This document shows, piece after piece, positions 59,171-64,000 of a stretch of 64,000 bases of DNA. Source of the stretch: Dryomyza anilis (Eukaryota > Arthropoda > Insecta > Diptera > Dryomyzidae); contig OX638133.1 of NCBI GenBank assembly GCA_951804985.1, positions 27,930,963 through 27,994,962 of the forward strand, read 5' to 3'. Below the pieces are notes generated by a model. It had not been told where the DNA came from. It saw nothing but the letters and a program-made list of their open reading frames with translations, and made no database searches. Made by a program: the position numbers and the translations under genes. The stretch's first letter is position 1, and every line of letters begins with the position of its first letter.

Positions 59171-61649
59171 AAGTGATTTATATCATTTATATGATTGATA
59201 TTGTATTTTTGAAGTATATTTCATCTCGTATATTAATTATTTTAATAGTTTTATGTTTATTAATTTTTTTTCTCTTCAATATCTGAATGTACACAATTTT
59301 CAACATCATTCCGTGCAATTTTATGAACTGAAAAGTGCGCAGTTTCTATTATCCTTACACATCCTGCCGTAAAACCGCCACGCATAGATACATATTTATG
59401 TGCGAATAAATGCGCCGCATGACTTGTGAGGTATATAAATATCCTTAATAAAAAACTGCGCAATTGAAAATGTAAAGAAAATTGAAAAAGAAAAACCAAT
59501 AAACAATTCTGAAACAACAACATCAAATTATTAAATGCAATAATGCAGTAATAAAAAAAAAATAAAAATTGCGCATAAAATAAAACTTAGGTATTGATAA
59601 ACGTACGCATAGCTTATGTATTTGTTCCTGCCTGAACAAGGATCTCACAAAACATTCGCCAGGATACGCAGGAGAGCAATGAATGCTTTGAGAAACACAA
59701 CTCGATTTAGTACCTATCGCGCCGCGACTTTCCTTGGCAAAGGATGTGATTGAAATTGATGGAACATTGCAAAATACTACGGAAAATTGAAAGGATGACA
59801 ACAAAAAAAGGAAACATCGTAAATAGACCCTGAGGTGATGTGGTATTGGGAAGGTGATCTGGGAATTGATGGATGGTCTTTCTTAAAAAAAAACGCAATA
59901 TTTTTGGAATTTAAAAATTGAAACAGAAATTCTTTGGATATTCGTTTAGGATTTTAAATTTCGTAATTTTCTGTACTTGATTTCCGAATACTAATATCGA
60001 AGACTATATATAAACGAAGCTACTTAATACTTCAAAGTATTAACAAAAAAAGGAAACAAAATCTCACAAGGATTGTAAAGAAAATGACGTTCGTTCGACG
60101 GCTTATGTTCAAAGCGTTGCCACATATTTACAGTTCTTGTTGTATACGATTTATTGTCGTTGTTGCAAGACGACGCTTGTTGTGCGTTTTCTCACGATTA
60201 TCAGCCATACTTTTGGCCATGTTTATTGTTGTTAATGCTGAGGATGTTGCCGACAATGTTGCCAACATCTTGTTGTTGCAACATGCAATGTGGCGCGCAT
60301 CACTGCTTCATCCTGTGATTATCCTGTATCAACTACTGTTGTTGTATTGAGTTGCTTACTTTTATGGTGATGAGGCAGGGGGTAAGAAGTAGGAGGGAAA
60401 GAATATGGAAAGGAAGGAGGACATGTAGGAAGAAAAGGATACGAAGAAACAGCAAAAGATGAAGACGACGACGTAGATGATGATGAAATATTGAGTGTCG
60501 AATACTCACCCCTACTCGAAGTCACTATCAGTGGCAGACTGTGGAGAGACTTTCTACCGGGGCAACATTTGTGGCTGCTGCTGTTCAATGAAGCACACAC
60601 GACGACGTGCTGCCAAACGTGTGAGCATTCGCAGCATGTGTCTGTCTCTCCTTCTATCTGTCTGTCTGGGAAATTTTTTGCGTCGTTTCAGATAAGCCTG
60701 ATATTTTGTGCGATTTTCGAGTTCCAAAGAAACTACGGCATTCAAAGAAGATTTATGTCTTCTAATAGGATTTTCATTGCGTGAAAATCGTCTGTTTGCA
60801 GAAGTGAGTTAAACACAAAATGTGAGTTCAAATAAAATTCGCAATATTTCACTTCGATTCGAAATCATTGTTTATTATAAAAATTTAAAAAAAAATTATA
60901 TTATCAATTGTTATTTTATTAAACAATTAAAAAAAAATTAATCACCTTTTTAAAGTTTGAAAATATTTGATCTTTTAATACACAACGCTTAAAAAAATTG
61001 ATATCGATTTTTAGGGCCTTCACAGCCACTTTAGAAAGAACAAAAAAAATACAGGACATTCAACGGATAAAAAGTAACTAAGAGGTATTGAAGGGTTTGA
61101 TGCAAAAAAGGATCAAGGATCAAAATATGTGATTTTTTTCAGAATTTAAAAAAGGTTCCTTTTTAAGGACATCAATTTTGAAGTGCAAGATTAATTACCA
61201 CGGGCCACATGTTCAAGTTTAGAAGTTACAACTTAATTGGTATTAAAGCTTCTTCTATTCGCTTTAAAACATGCTACTTTAAGAGATATTGAAATATGAA
61301 CAAACATAGAAAAGTGATTTTTGTTCCAATTCATATATTGATACCCTTTATCAGTTGCACAAATTTCATTGAAATCGAAGAAGGTGAGTTCCAACCGTTG
61401 GTCGATTTGGTGTGGAATGACCCATATTTCTAATACGTAATAATAATGAACGCATGCAAGAGTGAAATACTATTTAATGCCTTTACATAAATATTTTATC
61501 TTATACATATAAAAAGTTATAGCCAAAAAACAATATCAATTATATAATTGTATACAACATTTCAAAAATACCACAGATGGGAAGATTCCAACAGAAATGG
61601 CAACAATGATGTTACACTTTGCAAGCCTGTACAGTGAGTAGATCAACGC
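59171..61649. other. Intergenic DNA, no supported gene
   Basis: Positions 59280-60800 are moderately complex and may be unique intronic DNA. Open frames at 60084-60350 (plus) and 60319-60600 (minus, Ser-rich) show no family features. A short palindromic-MITE fragment lies around 61479-61530 (TGCCTTTACATAAATATTTT). Confidence 0.35.
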
Positions 61650-61890
61650 ATTCTCTTTGGCCTTCAACAAATATGAGTTGACGAAAAGTGAGAGTTTGCT
61701 TGTTGCACTCTCTCATGTGATTGCTACTCACTCTTTTGAGTAGCAAAATCTCTACTCACAAAACGCGACTCTCTTATGAGTTGTGAGTTTGGTGTATATT
61801 TTCTGGCTACTCACTCATGAGGTGAGTAGCAACGAGAAAAAATTATTTTGCAAAACTCATGAGTTTGAGTGAGCATGAGTGAGGATTTCC
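61650..61890. repeat. Cluster of GAGTAGC and ACTCATGAG motifs
   Basis: TGAGTAGC, its complement GCTACTCA, and ACTCATGAG-type palindromes recur more than ten times in about 230 bp. This may be an inverted-repeat element remnant. Confidence 0.4.
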
Positions 61891-62273
61891 GAACTCTGTG
61901 AAATAGTGAAATAAAGATAAAATAAAAATATGAGATAAATAAAAATAAATAAAATAAATATAATAAAAAATAATAATATAAAAATAAAAAAAACGTATAT
62001 CAGAAATAAAAAAATATCATAATACAAAAAAAACATATTTTTTTATTTTCTTTTTTTATGAATTGGAGTTAACAGCAAAAAAAAAATTGTTAAAATAGCT
62101 AAAATTGTCTGCTCTAATAGCATAAAAAAGTTCACTGAAACAGCAAACTGCCATTTGGTGTTTCATCAGAATCCGGCGCTTTCCTCTTTTCAGCAAACAT
62201 TTTTGCTATATTGGCAACCTTTGGCGCCTTAAGTAAATGAGAATCAAATTTGTTTACGCATACTCTGCACTCG

Positions 62274-63253
62274 GGCACCACATTATTTTTACAACACATC
62301 CCGTCGCAACGAGTGATGCTTTGCACTATTCTCGGTATCTGCCCTCGCGCGGGCTACGAAACTAAAAACTGCAGCCCGCGCAGACGTGGAATGAGAAAAT
62401 AGAGAAACATATCGCGCAAGTGTTATGGTATTTATTTCGCGGGGCAACTCCGTGCAACAGCGAAAACCGACTGCCCCGGGCAGCACCCGGGGCAGTTTTT
62501 CACAGCCAGTTAATTTTTTCTTGTATGACATTCTTATGTGGCGCAAGAGTACGGCACTGTTATAATATACTGCGCAATGTTTTAATAATTTTTAAATAAA
62601 ACTATCGTTAATACAGAAAAGTTTGGCAATACTCAAATACACTTTTAATCGAAGTTTTAATTTGGTTTATAAAAATTGTATAATTTAGTACTAGTTTTTC
62701 AGTGCAAGTTTAAACTTAGTGTACATTTTTACAAATGAGGATATACGTTATTTTTCGAAGCCTATCATGTAGCTTTTTTATTAAAATAGATTTTTGCACA
62801 TAATAATTTTTGTATTTGAATAAAAATGTTGATTAAGATTTCATGTTAAATTTATTTTTCTGTTCAACGAACAATTAAAAGATACAATTTTTATAAACCA
62901 AAATAAAACTGGCATTAAAAGTGTATTTGAGTATTGCCAAACTTGTCTGTATTATCAATAGTTTTATATAAATATTATTAAAACATTGCGCAGTTTAGTA
63001 AAACAGAGACAATAAAATTTAATGGCTGTTAAAAATGCGCGTGCTGCCAGGGGCAGTCTGTTTTCGCTGTTGCACGGAGTTGCCCCGCGAAATAAATACC
63101 ATAGCACTTGCGCGATATGCTTCTCTATTTTCTCATTCCATGTCTGCGCGGGCTGCAGTTTTTAGTTTCGTAGCCCGCACGAGGGCAGGTACCGAGAATA
63201 ATGCAAAGCATCACTCATTGCGACGGGATATGTTGTAAAAAAAATGTGATGCC
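62274..63253. mobile_element. GC-rich foldback element
   Basis: Ends GGGCACCACATTATTTTTAC and complement-matching AAAAAAAATGTGATGCCC. Arms of about 400 bp include TCCCGTCGCAACGAGTGATG, CGCGGGCTACGAAACTAAAA, GCGGGGCAACTCCGTGCAAC and, further in, CTGCGCAATGTTTTAATAAT. The loop of about 150-200 bp is AT-rich. Matching open frames at 62289-62546 and 63035-63238 are the same arm sequence read twice and are not genes. Confidence 0.75.
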
Positions 63254-64000
63254 CTGGCGTAAAACAAATTTGCTCGTCAGTGTATGAAGAAAGGGTCATG
63301 GGCGGGTGCACGCACACGGGCATTTCCGATCTCTGTAAATTTCACGAATTTTTTCGTAAAATACACGAACGATTTCGTGTAATTTATGCAGACATTATTT
63401 TGAGTGTAGTGCTAAATAAATAAACTTCGGTCGAATAAAAAAGTTTGGAATTATATAGCTAGCATTCGAGTGAATGTTGCTGAGATGGTGACAATGAATT
63501 TAGTTGAGTGTCGCTGGTTCGAATCGTGGACGGGGTGATCATTTTTTTTTTATTAATTAAGAACGATTCAAAATAATAAATGTAAACAAAAATTTGTCAC
63601 ATTATTTTTTAATGAATTTTATGATATTTTTTTAAATTGCAAAAATATTGGTTTTGCGGGCTCAAGGTCTTGCCAGATACAAAGTGCTATGTACTGGGGA
63701 GTGAAACAAACAACAATTCACAAAAACAAAAAGTTGTTGGCTGACCGTACAGCTGTTTCGGAAGCTGCCAAGCTTCCTCATCAGCGGTCTTCTGCACAAC
63801 TTCTGCATAGCAAGGCCTATAAGATCATTTTGTGCAATGAACTAAATGCGAATTTAGTACAAGCACAAAACAACCAGGCAAAACATGCAAAAATTGCACC
63901 AACTTTATGCTTGTCAATTGTTGTTGTCGCATTGCAGCAAGCATCATGTAGGCTGTAGTGTCACTACAGATTCAAATACGACCACTGCACGCTTATTAAA
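63254..64000. other. Right-hand end of window, no supported gene
   Basis: A possible tRNA-like B box (CTGGTTCGAATCGTGGAC) lies at about 63510-63528, without a matching A box that I trust. The frame at 63689-63958 is open, but the composition gives no support. Confidence 0.35.

Noticed and set aside
57763..59286. 507-codon open frame, Met-Ile-Asp repeats
   Set aside because: It is a translation of the 9-bp satellite; any stop-free unit of 9 bp stays open. No promoter, splice or domain evidence.
62289..63238. Two similar open frames rich in Arg and Ala
   Set aside because: They are the two arms of one foldback element read in opposite directions; frame openness follows from GC-rich composition.

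Overview
The window is AT-rich eukaryotic DNA, most probably from a brachyceran fly (Diptera). Three observations support this: a two-exon retinin-like cuticle gene with short fly-type introns, GTCY-microsatellite repeats resembling dipteran mini-me elements, and insect-type Polinton and Tc1/mariner elements. Host gene density is very low. I see one complete retinin-like gene (3039-3501, minus), one putative first coding exon of a gene leaving the window on the left (345-550, minus), and a duplicated pair of secreted-protein genes: an intact one (38933-40138) and a copy broken by a 25-bp deletion (47189-48351). The rest is mobile DNA, satellites, and stretches that look like unique intergenic or intronic fly DNA.

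The centrepiece is an 8103-bp Polinton/Maverick element (13482-21584). It has 618-bp terminal inverted repeats that look identical, canonical AG...CT termini and a perfect 6-bp target duplication (GATATA). It keeps an A32-like packaging ATPase, an integrase with chromodomain, a double-jelly-roll major capsid protein, a pX-like membrane-active protein and several unknown proteins. Its protein-primed DNA polymerase is reduced to about 126 C-terminal residues lying directly against the left TIR, its protease is frameshifted, and its penton-like gene is cut short. It therefore looks like an internally deleted, non-autonomous Polinton that moved recently using functions supplied in trans. It landed inside a palindromic MITE, whose two halves flank it and whose uninterrupted relatives occur elsewhere in the window.

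Other repeats, left to right: a tRNA-derived SINE family (six copies, (ATT)n tails, one with a clear 12-bp target duplication); a MITE family with CACGGAGGG ends and TA duplications (four clear copies, one degraded); a palindromic MITE family whose outer TIRs carry TCATGCCAAAGGGGCGAA-type motifs and which can form hairpins over 300 bp (five copies); several low-copy inverted-repeat elements; a full-length but dead Tc1/mariner copy (32756-34042); mini-me-like repeats with GTCY microsatellites; a roughly 1.5-kb minisatellite with a 608-bp higher-order repeat (55745-57285); a roughly 1.3-kb array of a 9-bp unit (57871-59170); and a GC-rich foldback element (62274-63253).

Within the Polinton, the ATPase, pX-like gene and an unknown gene form a compact minus-strand block, while integrase, penton, capsid and protease run on the plus strand. 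This is the virion-assembly and integration part of a Polinton without its replication part. The window shows no host operon or pathway.
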